DNA from: Pseudomonas gingeri
GTDB lineage: Bacteria; Pseudomonadota; Gammaproteobacteria; Pseudomonadales; Pseudomonadaceae
Assembly (NCBI RefSeq): GCF_013385635.1
Contig: NZ_JACAPR010000003.1
Location: 1-48,119, forward strand
Direction: 5' to 3'
DNA: 48,119 nucleotides
Shown: positions 17,804 through 26,749 of the stretch, in pieces
Layout of the letters: each line of letters begins with the position of its first letter
Numbering within the stretch: the stretch's first letter is position 1
Position numbers and translations under genes: made by a program
The notes under the pieces: model-generated
What the model was told of the DNA's origin: nothing
What the model saw: the letters and a program-made list of their open reading frames with translations, nothing else
The model's database searches: none

Positions 17804-18949
17804 ATGAAATCGCGCATCTGGCGTTTGGCAGGTGTTGGCTTGCTCTGTATGAGTGTCGGTGCGCAAGCGCTGGCTGAAGACCGGGGTGACGATAATCAGC
17901 AACATCCACATCCCAACGGTGGCCAGCGGGGTCCCGAAGGACGACCTGGCGGTAACGAGGGACATCCGGCCAACAATCAGCCGCGTCCGGAAAACAATCA
18001 ACCCCGTCCACAGGCTCCGCAACCGCGGCCACAAGCGCCGGAAGTTCGCCCGCAACCACAAGTGCGGCCAGAGGTGAATCAGGTTCGCCCGGAAAACAAC
18101 CAGCGTTTCGAGCGCCACGAGCAGAACCCCGGCGGCCAGTGGCAGGCCCGCCCACCACAGAACGACCCGAACCAGCAGGCGCGCCCGGCACCGCCGCCAC
18201 AGCCACAGAACAACCTGCCGATCCAGAGCCGGCCCGACACCGTGCGCCAGACTCAGGAGCCGCTGCGCGGCAACTACTCGGACATTCCCCGGCGCAATGG
18301 CTACAACCCCAATCCGGGGTGGCAGCCGGGCAACAACAACGGCCGTCCTGGCGGCAGCTTCGATCACCCCAACGACCATCGCTGGGCCGGGCGTCCGTCC
18401 GGTCATGGCAATGGCTGGGGCCCTGGGCCGCAGTACCGTCCGGGTTATGTGATCGACCGTTTCCCCGACCGCAACTGGCGTGTGCCGTACCGGGGCCAGG
18501 ACTACTTCTTCTCCGGCGGCTACTGGTACCGCCCGCAGGGGCCGCGCTATGTGGTGGTCGCGCCGCCACGGGGGATTCGCGTCAGCTACCTGCCCGATTA
18601 CGCGCGGGAAGTCTGGGTCGGCAGTTCGCTGTTTTTCCTCGCGGCGGGTGCCTATTACCTCTATCAGGAAGACACTCAGGACTACGTGGTCGTCGACCCA
18701 CCCACCGCTGCGCCGCAGGTGGCACCCGCACCGTCGGGCAATGGTTATGACGTGGTGGCGTATCCGGCCAACGGCCAGAGCCCGCAACAGGTGCAGCAGG
18801 ACGGCGAGGACTGTTATCGCTGGGCCGTGCAGCAAAGCGGCTTCGACCCGGCCAACGTCACCTATGCACCGGATCCGGCGGTGGTGCAGACCTACCGCCA
18901 GGCCCAGGGCAACTGCCTGAGCAGTCGCGGGTATCAGGTCAACTACTGA
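17804..18949 (+). CDS. Secreted Pro/Gln/Asn-rich protein, DUF6515-like
   Basis: A 381-residue protein with a signal peptide (MKSRIWRLAGVGLLCMSVG... cleaved near QALAED). Residues 25-200 are low-complexity, rich in Pro, Gln, Asn and Arg with repeats such as RPENNQ, PQPRPQAP and PGWQPGNNNG. The conserved C-terminal half has NWRVPYRGQDYFFSGGYWYRP, then a hydrophobic segment (LFFLAAGAYYLY) and a domain ending in GNCLSSRGYQVNY. It resembles DUF6515-type envelope proteins; no function is known. I chose MKSRIW rather than MRNRMK (17792) because the former follows a GAGGA motif. The gene ends one base before the convergent cation-efflux gene. Confidence 0.8.
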   Translation: MKSRIWRLAGVGLLCMSVGAQALAEDRGDDNQQHPHPNGGQRGPEGRPGGNEGHPANNQPRPENNQPRPQAPQPRPQAPEVRPQPQVRPEVNQVRPENNQRFERHEQNPGGQWQARPPQNDPNQQARPAPPPQPQNNLPIQSRPDTVRQTQEPLRGNYSDIPRRNGYNPNPGWQPGNNNGRPGGSFDHPNDHRWAGRPSGHGNGWGPGPQYRPGYVIDRFPDRNWRVPYRGQDYFFSGGYWYRPQGPRYVVVAPPRGIRVSYLPDYAREVWVGSSLFFLAAGAYYLYQEDTQDYVVVDPPTAAPQVAPAPSGNGYDVVAYPANGQSPQQVQQDGEDCYRWAVQQSGFDPANVTYAPDPAVVQTYRQAQGNCLSSRGYQVNY

Positions 18950-19855
18950 TCAGTCGCGGCGTTTCACCACCTCCCTCTTTACCACCTCCCTGGGGTCGGC
19001 GTGCACCAGCACCTCGGCCTTCGGGTAGGCGGCATGTATCGCGTCGGCGGCCTGGTCGCTGAGGCCGTGGGCCACCGACAGGGTCAATTCTCCCGGCAAC
19101 TCCAGGTGCAACTGCACGAACCAGTGGTTGCCGGAGACCCGCGTGCGCAAGTCATGGGCGCCGAGCACTCCAGGCACGCCCTTGGCGAGTGCGAGCATGT
19201 GCTGGCTGATCTCGGGTGACAGTTCCTCATCCATCAATACGGCAAAGCTTTCGCGGCCGATCTGGATCGCGCTCCACAGGATGTAGGCCGAGATCCCCAG
19301 GCCGAACCAGGCGTCGACCTGGGCAAAGCCGAAGCTGGCCAGGACCAGGGCCAGCAGGATGCTGCCGTTGAGCATCAGGTCCGAGCGGTAATGCAGCGAG
19401 TCGGCGCGCACGGCGGTGGAGCCGGTTTCGCGAACGACCCGGTGCTGCAGCACCAGCAGGGCGGCGGTGAGGGCCAGCGACAGGATGATCACGCCGATAC
19501 TGATCCACGGCGCGCCCACCGGTTCCGGGTGCTTGATCCGCTCGATCGCCTGCACCGCGATCAACACCGCACTGCCGGCAATGAACAGCGCCTGGGCCAT
19601 GCCCGACAGCGACTCGGCCTTGCCGTGGCCATAACGGTGGTCGTCATCCGCCGGGCGCAGGGCGTAGTGCACCGCCAGCAGGTTGAGGAATGACGTCACG
19701 CCATCGAGCAGCGAGTCGGTCAAGCCGGCGAGCATGCTCACCGAACCACTCAGCCACCAGGCGATGGCCTTGGTCACGATCAGGATGCAGGCGACCGACA
19801 CCGAGGCCCGGGTGGCCAGGCGTAACAGGCGTGCGTGTTCCGGGCTGCTGCTCAT
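18950..19855 (-). CDS. Cation diffusion facilitator (FieF-like) transporter
   Basis: A 301-residue CDF pump exporting divalent metals (zinc, iron or similar) by proton antiport. Six membrane helices span residues 15-205. Metal-site motifs are GLTDSLLDGVTSFLN in helix II and HRYGHGKAESLSGM before helix III. The C-terminal cytoplasmic domain (about 210-300) has histidines in HDLRTRVSGNHWFVQLHLELP, typical of FieF-type dimers. Which metal is moved cannot be read from the sequence. It is convergent with the DUF6515-like gene with no gap. Confidence 0.9.
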   Translation of the reverse strand: MSSSPEHARLLRLATRASVSVACILIVTKAIAWWLSGSVSMLAGLTDSLLDGVTSFLNLLAVHYALRPADDDHRYGHGKAESLSGMAQALFIAGSAVLIAVQAIERIKHPEPVGAPWISIGVIILSLALTAALLVLQHRVVRETGSTAVRADSLHYRSDLMLNGSILLALVLASFGFAQVDAWFGLGISAYILWSAIQIGRESFAVLMDEELSPEISQHMLALAKGVPGVLGAHDLRTRVSGNHWFVQLHLELPGELTLSVAHGLSDQAADAIHAAYPKAEVLVHADPREVVKREVVKRRD

Positions 19856-19898
19856 GCGGGTAGCGGTCCTTTTTCTCGGGTATCGGTTCGGTCAGGGA

Positions 19899-20318
19899 TC
19901 AGGCGGACGGACGCAGGCCGTACATCGCCAGCTGTTGCAGGCTGCCTTTGTGCTGGATCAGGCGCGGATCGTTCAGCGGCAGGGTCTGGCCCAGCTCGGC
20001 CTGGATGATGGCCTGCAGCTTGGTGTTGTCGACCTGGCCGTCGGCGCCGATGGCTTCATGGAGTTTCTGCGGGGCGATCTGCGCGGTGGTGCCGCCGGGC
20101 AGGTAGATGGCGCCGGTGGCGAAGTCGATGCCGAAGGCGATCAGGCCGGGCAGCACATAGAAGAGGATACCGATGGCGTCGAGCCCGGCCACCAGCGGGT
20201 CGATCTTGCCTTCGATCTGGCCGCGACGATCCGGGAAGAAAATCGAGCCGCAGGCGGTCAACTGGGTCAGCAAGGTGGCGACCAGCACACCACCGATAAC
20301 GCGTGAAGGAATACGCAT
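19899..20318 (-). CDS. YceK/YidQ-like lipoprotein
   Basis: A 139-residue predicted lipoprotein. The signal peptide ends in the lipobox LTAC-G near residue 23. A charged stretch (FFPDRRGQIEGKIDPLVAGLDAIG) and one long hydrophobic segment (YVLPGLIAFGIDFATGAIYLP) follow. The start at 20318 has a strong Shine-Dalgarno (GGAG); the open frame upstream to 20354 is not needed. It lies in front of the cation-efflux gene on the same strand, 43 nt away. Function unknown; the YceK/YidQ assignment rests on the overall pattern only. Confidence 0.75.
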   Translation of the reverse strand: MRIPSRVIGGVLVATLLTQLTACGSIFFPDRRGQIEGKIDPLVAGLDAIGILFYVLPGLIAFGIDFATGAIYLPGGTTAQIAPQKLHEAIGADGQVDNTKLQAIIQAELGQTLPLNDPRLIQHKGSLQQLAMYGLRPSA

Positions 20319-20427
20319 GCAAAGATCTCCTGGAGGAAAGCCGAAACTATACAAGGGTCAACGCTTGAGACCCTGATTAATGCCGTGCAGTTCGCCGTTA
20401 TACTCGGCAGTCAGTTTTGGAGCCACC

Positions 20428-22959
20428 ATGATTTCCTTGCCGATTGATGAAGTTTTGCCTGCATTGCGCCTGGCCCTGGGCGAACGCCACGAAACCGTAC
20501 TCGAAGCCCCACCCGGCGCGGGCAAGACCACCCGGGTGCCGCTGGCCCTGTTGCACGAGCCGTGGCTGGCCGGGCAGACCATCCTGATGCTTGAACCACG
20601 GCGCCTGGCGGCCCGCGCGGCGGCCGAGCGGCTGGCCAGCGAGCTGGGGGAAAAGGTCGGTGAAACGGTCGGCTACCGCATCCGCCTGGAGAGCAAGGTC
20701 GGCCCGAAGACGCGGATAGAGGTGGTCACCGAAGGCATTCTCACGCGCAGGCTGCAGGACGACCCAGCCCTGGAAGGCGTCGGGCTGCTGATCTTCGATG
20801 AATTTCATGAGCGCAGCCTGGACGCCGACCTGGCGTTGGCCCTGAGCCTCAATGGTCGCGAAATGTTTCGCGATGAGCTGCCGCTGAAGATCCTGCTGAT
20901 GTCCGCGACCCTGGAGGGCGAGCGCCTGGCCAGTCTGCTGGGCGATGCGCCGGTGGTGCGCAGCGAAGGTCGCATGTTCCCGGTGACGACCCGTTGGGGA
21001 CGGGCCTTCCAACCCGGCGAATTTATCGAGCCACGAGTGGTGCAGACAGTGCTCGAAGCCGTCAGCGATGAAAGCGGCAGCCTGCTGGTGTTTCTGCCGG
21101 GGCAGGCGGAGATTCGCCGGGTCCACCAGCAGTTGGAAGAATCCCTCGGCGCGCGCACGGATATCCTCTTGTGCCCGTTGCATGGCGAGCTGGACCTGGC
21201 GGCCCAGCGCGCTGCCATCGAGCCGGCGCCGGCTGGTAAACGCAAGGTGGTGCTGGCGACCAATATCGCCGAGACCAGCCTGACCATCGATGGCGTGCGG
21301 GTGGTGATCGATGCCGGTCTGGCGCGGGTGCCGCGTTTCGATCCGGGCAGCGGCATGACCCGCCTCGACACCCAGAGGATTTCCCGCGCCAGCGCGACCC
21401 AGCGCGCCGGCCGGGCGGGGCGCCTGGAGCCCGGCGTGTGCTACCGGCTGTGGTCCGAAGCCCAGCACGAGCAACTGGCGGCCTACGGCAGCGCCGAGAT
21501 TCTCCAGGCCGACCTCGCCGGGTTGGCCTTGCAACTGGCGCGCTGGGGTGTGGCCCCGAGCCAGCTGGTCTGGCTGGACGTACCACCGGCCGCCGCTTAC
21601 GCCCAGGCCCGGGACTTGCTCAAGCGCCTCGGTGCGCTGGCGGCAAAGCCGGGCGAAGACTGTAGCCTCACCCGGCACGGCCAGGCCATGGCCGAACTGC
21701 CGGCGCACCCGCGTATCGCCCATTTGCTGTTACGCGGACAAGCGTTGGGCCTGGCGAACATGGCCTGCGATGTTGCGGCGCTACTGGGTGAACGGGATAT
21801 CCAGCGCGGTGGTGGTGCCGACCTGCACACCCGCCTGGCCTTGCTGGCCGGAGGGGAGCGGGCAGCGCGCGGCGGCCAGGGCGGTGTGCAACGGGCCCGG
21901 CAGCTGGCGCGGCAATATCGCGGCTATCTGCGTGGCAAGGCCAGCGAGCCGGTGGCCGATCCCGAGCATTCACGCTGGCTGGGCGCACTGCTGGCGCTGG
22001 CCTATCCGGACCGGGTCGCCCAGCAACGCCGGGCGGGCGGGGCGGAATATCGCCTGGCCAACGGTCGCGCGGCCCTGTTCAGCGAAACCGACAGTCTGAT
22101 GAAACAGCCCTGGCTGGTGATTGCCGATCTGGGCAGTCGCCAGGGCCAGCGCGAAGAGCGGATCTACCTGGCCGCGGAATTCGATCCGGCCCTGTTCGAC
22201 ACGGTGTTGGCCGAACAGGTGAGCAATGTCGATCAACTGGACTGGGATGAGCGTGAAGGCATGCTGCGCGCCGAGCGCCAGCGCAAGGTCGGCGAACTGG
22301 TCCTCAGTCGCGAACCGCTGACCGGCCTGGATGAAGCGGCGCGCAGTCAGGCGCTGGTCAATCTGGTCCGGCGCAAAGGCCTTGAGCTGCTGCCCTGGAC
22401 GCCGGAATTGCGTCAATGGCAGGCGCGGGTGAGCTTGCTGCGTCAGCTGGACCTGGCGGACAAGGGCCAGAGCGAGTGGCCGGACGTCAGCGACAAGGCC
22501 CTGCTGGCAAGCCTGGAGCACTGGTTGCTGCCGTACCTGGGGCGGGTCTCGCGGCTCAGTCATTTCGCCAACCTGGAGCTGGCCAATATCATCCATAACC
22601 TGCTGCCCTGGCCGCTGCCCCAGCGCCTGGACGAACTGGCGCCGCATCATCTGAGCGTGCCCTCGGGGTCGTCGATCCGCCTGGATTACAGCGAGCAGCC
22701 GCCGATCCTGGCAGTACGCCTGCAGGAATTGTTCGGGTTGGCCGAGACTCCCAGGGTGGCCGGCGGCCGCCAGGTGGTGAAGCTGCACCTGCTGTCACCG
22801 GCACGGCGCCCGGTCCAGGTAACCCAGGACCTGGCGAACTTCTGGCGCAGCACCTACGCCGAAGTGAAGAAGGACCTCAAGGGCCGTTACCCCAAGCACT
22901 ATTGGCCGGACGACCCGCTGGTGGCCGAAGCGACGGCGCGGATCAAGCCGCGCAAGTAA
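20428..22959 (+). CDS. hrpB: ATP-dependent helicase HrpB
   Basis: A DEAH-box helicase of 843 residues. Walker A is APPGAGKTTRVPL near residue 30 and the DEAH variant is DEFHERS near residue 128. Motif III is MSATLEGERLASLLGD, and the arginine-finger motif VI is RISRASATQRAGRAGR. A ratchet/HrpB C-terminal domain ends in KHYWPDDPLVAEATARIKPRK, the HrpB signature. RNA binding is assumed from the family; the biological role in Pseudomonas is uncertain. The start MISLPIDEVLPAL follows GGAG; the frame is open 48 nt further upstream but without family similarity. Confidence 0.95.
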   Translation: MISLPIDEVLPALRLALGERHETVLEAPPGAGKTTRVPLALLHEPWLAGQTILMLEPRRLAARAAAERLASELGEKVGETVGYRIRLESKVGPKTRIEVVTEGILTRRLQDDPALEGVGLLIFDEFHERSLDADLALALSLNGREMFRDELPLKILLMSATLEGERLASLLGDAPVVRSEGRMFPVTTRWGRAFQPGEFIEPRVVQTVLEAVSDESGSLLVFLPGQAEIRRVHQQLEESLGARTDILLCPLHGELDLAAQRAAIEPAPAGKRKVVLATNIAETSLTIDGVRVVIDAGLARVPRFDPGSGMTRLDTQRISRASATQRAGRAGRLEPGVCYRLWSEAQHEQLAAYGSAEILQADLAGLALQLARWGVAPSQLVWLDVPPAAAYAQARDLLKRLGALAAKPGEDCSLTRHGQAMAELPAHPRIAHLLLRGQALGLANMACDVAALLGERDIQRGGGADLHTRLALLAGGERAARGGQGGVQRARQLARQYRGYLRGKASEPVADPEHSRWLGALLALAYPDRVAQQRRAGGAEYRLANGRAALFSETDSLMKQPWLVIADLGSRQGQREERIYLAAEFDPALFDTVLAEQVSNVDQLDWDEREGMLRAERQRKVGELVLSREPLTGLDEAARSQALVNLVRRKGLELLPWTPELRQWQARVSLLRQLDLADKGQSEWPDVSDKALLASLEHWLLPYLGRVSRLSHFANLELANIIHNLLPWPLPQRLDELAPHHLSVPSGSSIRLDYSEQPPILAVRLQELFGLAETPRVAGGRQVVKLHLLSPARRPVQVTQDLANFWRSTYAEVKKDLKGRYPKHYWPDDPLVAEATARIKPRK

Positions 22960-22970
22960 ACCAGGGCCTT

Positions 22971-23056
22971 TGTGGGAGCGGGCTTGTCGGGACGCCGCAC
23001 CGTCGCGAAGAGGCCAGTGAGCGCGCCAAAAGCTTCGGGGGCAAGCCCCTCCCGCA
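22971..23056. repeat. REP pair, family B, degenerate
   Basis: TGTGGGAGCGGGCTTG at the left and a weak inverse GGGGCAAGCCCCTCCCGCA at the right, with CGTCGCGAAGAGGCC between. It lies after hrpB. Confidence 0.8.
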
Positions 23057-23071
23057 GAAATCCAGGAGTAT

Positions 23072-24154
23072 TCAGCGGGCCGGCGGCAACAGAAACCGCG
23101 CAATCACTGGCAAGTGGTCGGAGATCTTCAGGGTATCGTCCTGTCGCACCTGCGCCTCGACCCGCCGCATCTTGGCACTGTAGAAAAAGTAATCCAGGGT
23201 GCGGTCCGGGCCACTGACGCCGGGATCGTTAGGATAATGGGTCAGCCATTGCTCGCGGTCGATACCGCTGGCCTCGTTGTTGCTCGGGATCATCGGGTAC
23301 TTGTCCCACAGCACGTGCAGTTCGCTGTCAGCCGAATAGCCGCCGCGCAACCGCGGCGGCAGGCGCACGTACTGGCCCAAAGGCAGCAGATTGAAATCGC
23401 CGCCGATCAGCCATGGCGTGCCCTGGCCTTCGAGTTTATCCAGCAGGCGGGTGGTCGCCTGCACCTGGCGCAACTGGGTGTCGTTCTGGGCAAAGGGCGC
23501 CAGTTGGGTATTGATCACCGCCAGTTGCCCGCCATCGTTCAGCGGCAGGTAGTTGAGTAGCAGCGCCTGGCGCGGCTGGAACTGGCGCTGGATCAGGTTG
23601 CTCGGGGCCAGGGGCAGTTGCAGGCGCTCGGCATGCTCGATCTGATAGCGGCTCAGGGTCGCCAGCGTGCGGCCGACGCTGCCGAAGATATGCCAGTCGG
23701 GGACGAAGTCGGCCTTCCAGTCGAAGGCTTGCGCGCTGCACGGATACAGGTCGGCGACACGCTCCTGAAGCAGCTTGAACTGGTCCTGGTAGGCGCTGGC
23801 CTTGGCGTTCTCATCGAGCTCCTGCAACAGCACGATATCCGGCTGCTCGTCGCGAATGACCCGCGACACTTCATCAAGGCTGAAGGCCATGTCTTCCGGG
23901 GTCGGGCGTTCATCCTGGCCGCTGCCGTCGGCCATGTCGTACCAGAACACATAGCGTTTGCCCGCCAGGTACTGGACATTCCAGGTCATCACCTTGAGCG
24001 CCTGGCCGGCAACCAGCACCGGGGCCTGGGCGGTACAACTGACCGGCAGTTCTTCCCTGGCGGCGGGATGCCAGCTCAGGGTGTAGATGAACAGGCCCGG
24101 CAGGCCGGCGACAAGGGCCACGCTCAAGAGTGTGTAACGTAATAAACGGGTCAT
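23072..24154 (-). CDS. Endonuclease/exonuclease/phosphatase-fold protein
   Basis: A 360-residue protein anchored by an N-terminal hydrophobic helix (LLRYTLLSVALVAGLPGLFIYTL). The EEP-fold catalytic residues are visible: Asn in VMTWNVQYL near residue 58, Glu in VLLQELDEN near residue 112, the Asp/Asn pair in IGGDFNLLP near residue 247, and the terminal SDHLPV. Substrates in this fold range from nucleic acids to phospholipids and inositol phosphates. The membrane or periplasmic location argues against DNA repair. It lies 88 nt downstream of the YciC-like gene on the same strand. Confidence 0.88.
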   Translation of the reverse strand: MTRLLRYTLLSVALVAGLPGLFIYTLSWHPAAREELPVSCTAQAPVLVAGQALKVMTWNVQYLAGKRYVFWYDMADGSGQDERPTPEDMAFSLDEVSRVIRDEQPDIVLLQELDENAKASAYQDQFKLLQERVADLYPCSAQAFDWKADFVPDWHIFGSVGRTLATLSRYQIEHAERLQLPLAPSNLIQRQFQPRQALLLNYLPLNDGGQLAVINTQLAPFAQNDTQLRQVQATTRLLDKLEGQGTPWLIGGDFNLLPLGQYVRLPPRLRGGYSADSELHVLWDKYPMIPSNNEASGIDREQWLTHYPNDPGVSGPDRTLDYFFYSAKMRRVEAQVRQDDTLKISDHLPVIARFLLPPAR

Positions 24155-24242
24155 GGGCTCGGCTTATGACGTTGCAATATGGGGGGGAGCATACCCGAGC
24201 GTCTGGTCACCACCCAACCTTCTATTGTGAAGGATTGTCCGC

Positions 24243-24905
24243 TCAATCCCTGTCGGATTTTTCGCTGATGAGCATGTACAGCCGGAAGAGTACGACGCTG
24301 GTAAACAGTTGCAGGAAGCTGTGGGCGCTATCGATGACCAGTGTCAGCAGCGGATTCTGCGGCTCGGGATAGGCACTGGCACTCAAGCCCTTGAGCAGCC
24401 ACAGCGGCCCCATGACGCAGAGGATGCAGGTGAAGGTCCGCCAGAAATGCCCGCGGCTGAGGCTGAAACTCTCCTTCATCGCCCGCAGCGGTTCCCGGCC
24501 ACGCAGCACCAACTGGTATTCGGCAAACGCCAGCACCACGGTCAGCCAGATACCGGGAATGAAATACAGCGACAACCCTAGCACGATGGCCACGGTATTG
24601 ATCGCCGCCAGCAGCGCCATGCGCGGCCACAGGCGCAGTGACATGGCCAGCAGGTCGCGATTGAGCGGGGTTTCGCCGCGGGTCCGGGCATCGAGAAACA
24701 GGATCAGCGCCGCGGTGTACAGCGGATACACCAGCAGTCCGGCCAGCAGGTCGTAGGCGGGCGAAGCGTCGGGGCCGATGGCGTTGTCCAGCAGTTGCTG
24801 GAGCACGGCCTCGAAGATCACCAGCGGCAGGCAGAGGCGGGCGATCTGGCCTAGGTTGCGCCGGAAGAAATACAGGGAGTCGCGCAATATGGTGAGCGGG
24901 TTCAT
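24243..24905 (-). CDS. YciC-like inner-membrane protein
   Basis: A 220-residue integral membrane protein with five or six predicted helices (for example LCLPLVIFEAVLQQLL, LLAGLLVYPLYTAALILFL and IPGIWLTVVLAFAEYQLVL). The motif GIWLTVVLAFAEYQLVLRG followed by REPLRAMKESFSLSRGHFWR is typical of the YciC/UPF0259 group; function unknown. I chose MNPLTILRDSLYFFRRN as the start. The frame is open 63 nt upstream, but that part lacks family character. Confidence 0.8.
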   Translation of the reverse strand: MNPLTILRDSLYFFRRNLGQIARLCLPLVIFEAVLQQLLDNAIGPDASPAYDLLAGLLVYPLYTAALILFLDARTRGETPLNRDLLAMSLRLWPRMALLAAINTVAIVLGLSLYFIPGIWLTVVLAFAEYQLVLRGREPLRAMKESFSLSRGHFWRTFTCILCVMGPLWLLKGLSASAYPEPQNPLLTLVIDSAHSFLQLFTSVVLFRLYMLISEKSDRD

Positions 24906-25085
24906 GGGCTCGCTATCGAAGGTCAAAGCAAAGCGACACTTTAACCGATGAGGCGGGCCGACACTCAAATGTAAACGTTACGTAAGGATCATTGAAACTT
25001 CCTGTAACAGCCCCATAACTGATGTACGCCCGGGCCGCATCGGCCAGGGCGACCGATTTTTACCCGGCAATCTGATGAGGTCGCC

Positions 25086-25859
25086 ATGAACAGCGAAGAG
25101 CAAACCCTGATCGATGGACTGTTTTCACGGTTGCAACAAGCCGAAAAGGATTCAGCCCCGCGTGACGCCCTGGCCGAGGCGCGGATCAAGGAGCATCTGG
25201 CGCGCCAACCGGCTGCGGCGTACTACATGACTCAGTCGATCCTGGTGCAAGAGCACGCGATCAAGAGTCTCGACGAGCAGAACAAGCAACTCCAGGCCCA
25301 ATTGCAGCAGGCCCAGGCCGACCTGCAACAGGCGCGCGCCCAGAGCGCCGCGCCGGCGCCGAGCAGCGGTGGTTTCCTGTCGAGCATCTTTGGTGGCGGC
25401 AGTCGCGATCCGGCACCGGCTCCGGCCCCCGGCAACTCCGGTGGCGGCTGGCGTGAGCCGGCGCGCCCGGCGTTCAATGCGCCGCCGCAGCAGAACTACA
25501 ACCCGCCACCCAGCTATAACCAGCAACCCAACTACGCCCCGCAGCAGGCGGCTCCGGCTGCCCCTATCGGCAGCGGCTTCCTCGGCGGTGCGCTGAAAAC
25601 CGCAGCCGGCGTGGCCGGTGGTGTCATGTTGGCCGAAGGCATCAGCAGCCTGTTCCATCACAACCAGCAGCAGCCGCAGATCATCGAGGAAATCATCGAG
25701 CCGAGCCCGATGAGCAACAACAACGGCGGCGGTTGGGGTGATGACCAGCGCATGGCCAACAACGATTCCTGGGGCAACAACGACCAGGGCGGTTTCCTCG
25801 ACAGCGACTATAGCGACGACAGTTCCTCCTTTTCTGGCGACGACGATTCCTACGTCTGA
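25086..25859 (+). CDS. DUF2076 domain-containing protein
   Basis: A 257-residue protein. The N-terminal 75 residues (MNSEEQTLIDGLFSRLQQAE to SLDEQNKQLQAQLQQAQADL) form a helical, coiled-coil region. A Pro/Asn/Gln-rich linker, a Gly/Ala segment (GSGFLGGALKTAAGVAGGVMLAE) that may touch membrane, and a very acidic Ser/Asp-rich tail follow. This is the DUF2076 layout, an uncharacterised family. A clear GAGG lies 6-9 nt before the ATG. A REP pair follows the gene. Confidence 0.88.
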   Translation: MNSEEQTLIDGLFSRLQQAEKDSAPRDALAEARIKEHLARQPAAAYYMTQSILVQEHAIKSLDEQNKQLQAQLQQAQADLQQARAQSAAPAPSSGGFLSSIFGGGSRDPAPAPAPGNSGGGWREPARPAFNAPPQQNYNPPPSYNQQPNYAPQQAAPAAPIGSGFLGGALKTAAGVAGGVMLAEGISSLFHHNQQQPQIIEEIIEPSPMSNNNGGGWGDDQRMANNDSWGNNDQGGFLDSDYSDDSSSFSGDDDSYV

Positions 25860-25873
25860 TCGATGACAGGTGT

Positions 25874-25978
25874 TGTGGGAGCGGTGCTTGTGTGGGAACG
25901 GACTTGCTCGCGAAGCTTTTAGTGGCCTCACAGGCCTCTTCGCGGCGGTGCGGCGTCCCGACAAGCGCGCTCCCACAT
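25874..25978. repeat. REP pair, family B, degenerate
   Basis: TGTGGGAGCGGTGCTTG at the left, a second TGTGGGAACGGACTTGCTCG inside and the inverse ACAAGCGCGCTCCCACA at the right. It lies after the DUF2076 gene. Confidence 0.8.
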
Positions 25979-26141
25979 AATCTCCACTCCCTCAGGGGTT
26001 GGGGCGCCTGACGCTGTTCCTCCAACTCCCGCACCGCTGATTGTTCGCTGAATATTGCCTCGGGCTGGCATACTGGGCGTCTACTCGCTTTCGAGTGTCC
26101 GTCACACCCGCCAGTGCGCGCCTGCGCCATGAGGATTCACG

Positions 26142-26618
26142 GTGAAGAAAATCGCAGTGTTCGCCGACGTTCAGAACCTCTACTACACCGTCCGCCAGGC
26201 TTACGGTTGCCACTTCAACTACGCCGCCCTGTGGGCTGATATCAGCCAGCGCGGGCAGATCGTCGAGGCCTATGCTTATGCGATCGATCGTGGCGACAGC
26301 AAGCAGCAGCAGTTCCAGCAGATCCTGCGCAACCTGGGCTTCACGGTGAAACTCAAGCCGTACATCCAGCGCAGCGACGGTTCGGCCAAGGGCGACTGGG
26401 ACGTGGGCATCACCATCGATATCATGGATGCCGCGCCGAACGTCGACGAAGTGGTGCTGGCGTCCGGTGACGGCGATTTCGACCTGCTGCTCGAACGTAT
26501 CATCGGCAAGCATGGCGTCGAAGCTGTAGCCTATGGCGTGCCGGGTCTGACGGCCAATTCGCTGATCCGCGCGGCAAGCCGCTACGTGCCCATCGAAGGC
26601 GCACTGTTGTTGAAATGA
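26142..26618 (+). CDS. NYN/LabA-type PIN-like domain protein
   Basis: A 158-residue single-domain protein of the LabA/NYN group, a PIN-like fold expected to cut RNA. Acidic metal-site candidates are Asp in VFADVQNLYYT near residue 9, Asp in GDWDVGITIDIMDA near residue 88 and Asp in ASGDGDFDLLLERI near residue 110. It begins with GTG after GAGGA. A family A repeat follows, then an exonuclease gene on the same strand. The substrate is unknown. Confidence 0.88.
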   Translation: MKKIAVFADVQNLYYTVRQAYGCHFNYAALWADISQRGQIVEAYAYAIDRGDSKQQQFQQILRNLGFTVKLKPYIQRSDGSAKGDWDVGITIDIMDAAPNVDEVVLASGDGDFDLLLERIIGKHGVEAVAYGVPGLTANSLIRAASRYVPIEGALLLK

Positions 26619-26628
26619 TTGAGCTGAT

Positions 26629-26723
26629 GATCGTTCCCACGCTCCGCGTGGTAACGCAGTCCTGGACGCTCCGCGTCCATTTCTGAAGCAACGCGTATTC
26701 CCTGTCGCGCCGGGGGAACGATC
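26629..26723. repeat. Family A palindromic repeat, decayed right half
   Basis: The left half is intact (GATCGTTCCCACGCTCCGCG, GGACGCTCCGCGTCC); the right half is degenerate but keeps GGGGGAACGATC. Confidence 0.85.
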
Positions 26724-26749
26724 AACGGACTATTTGAAAGGGTTGGATT

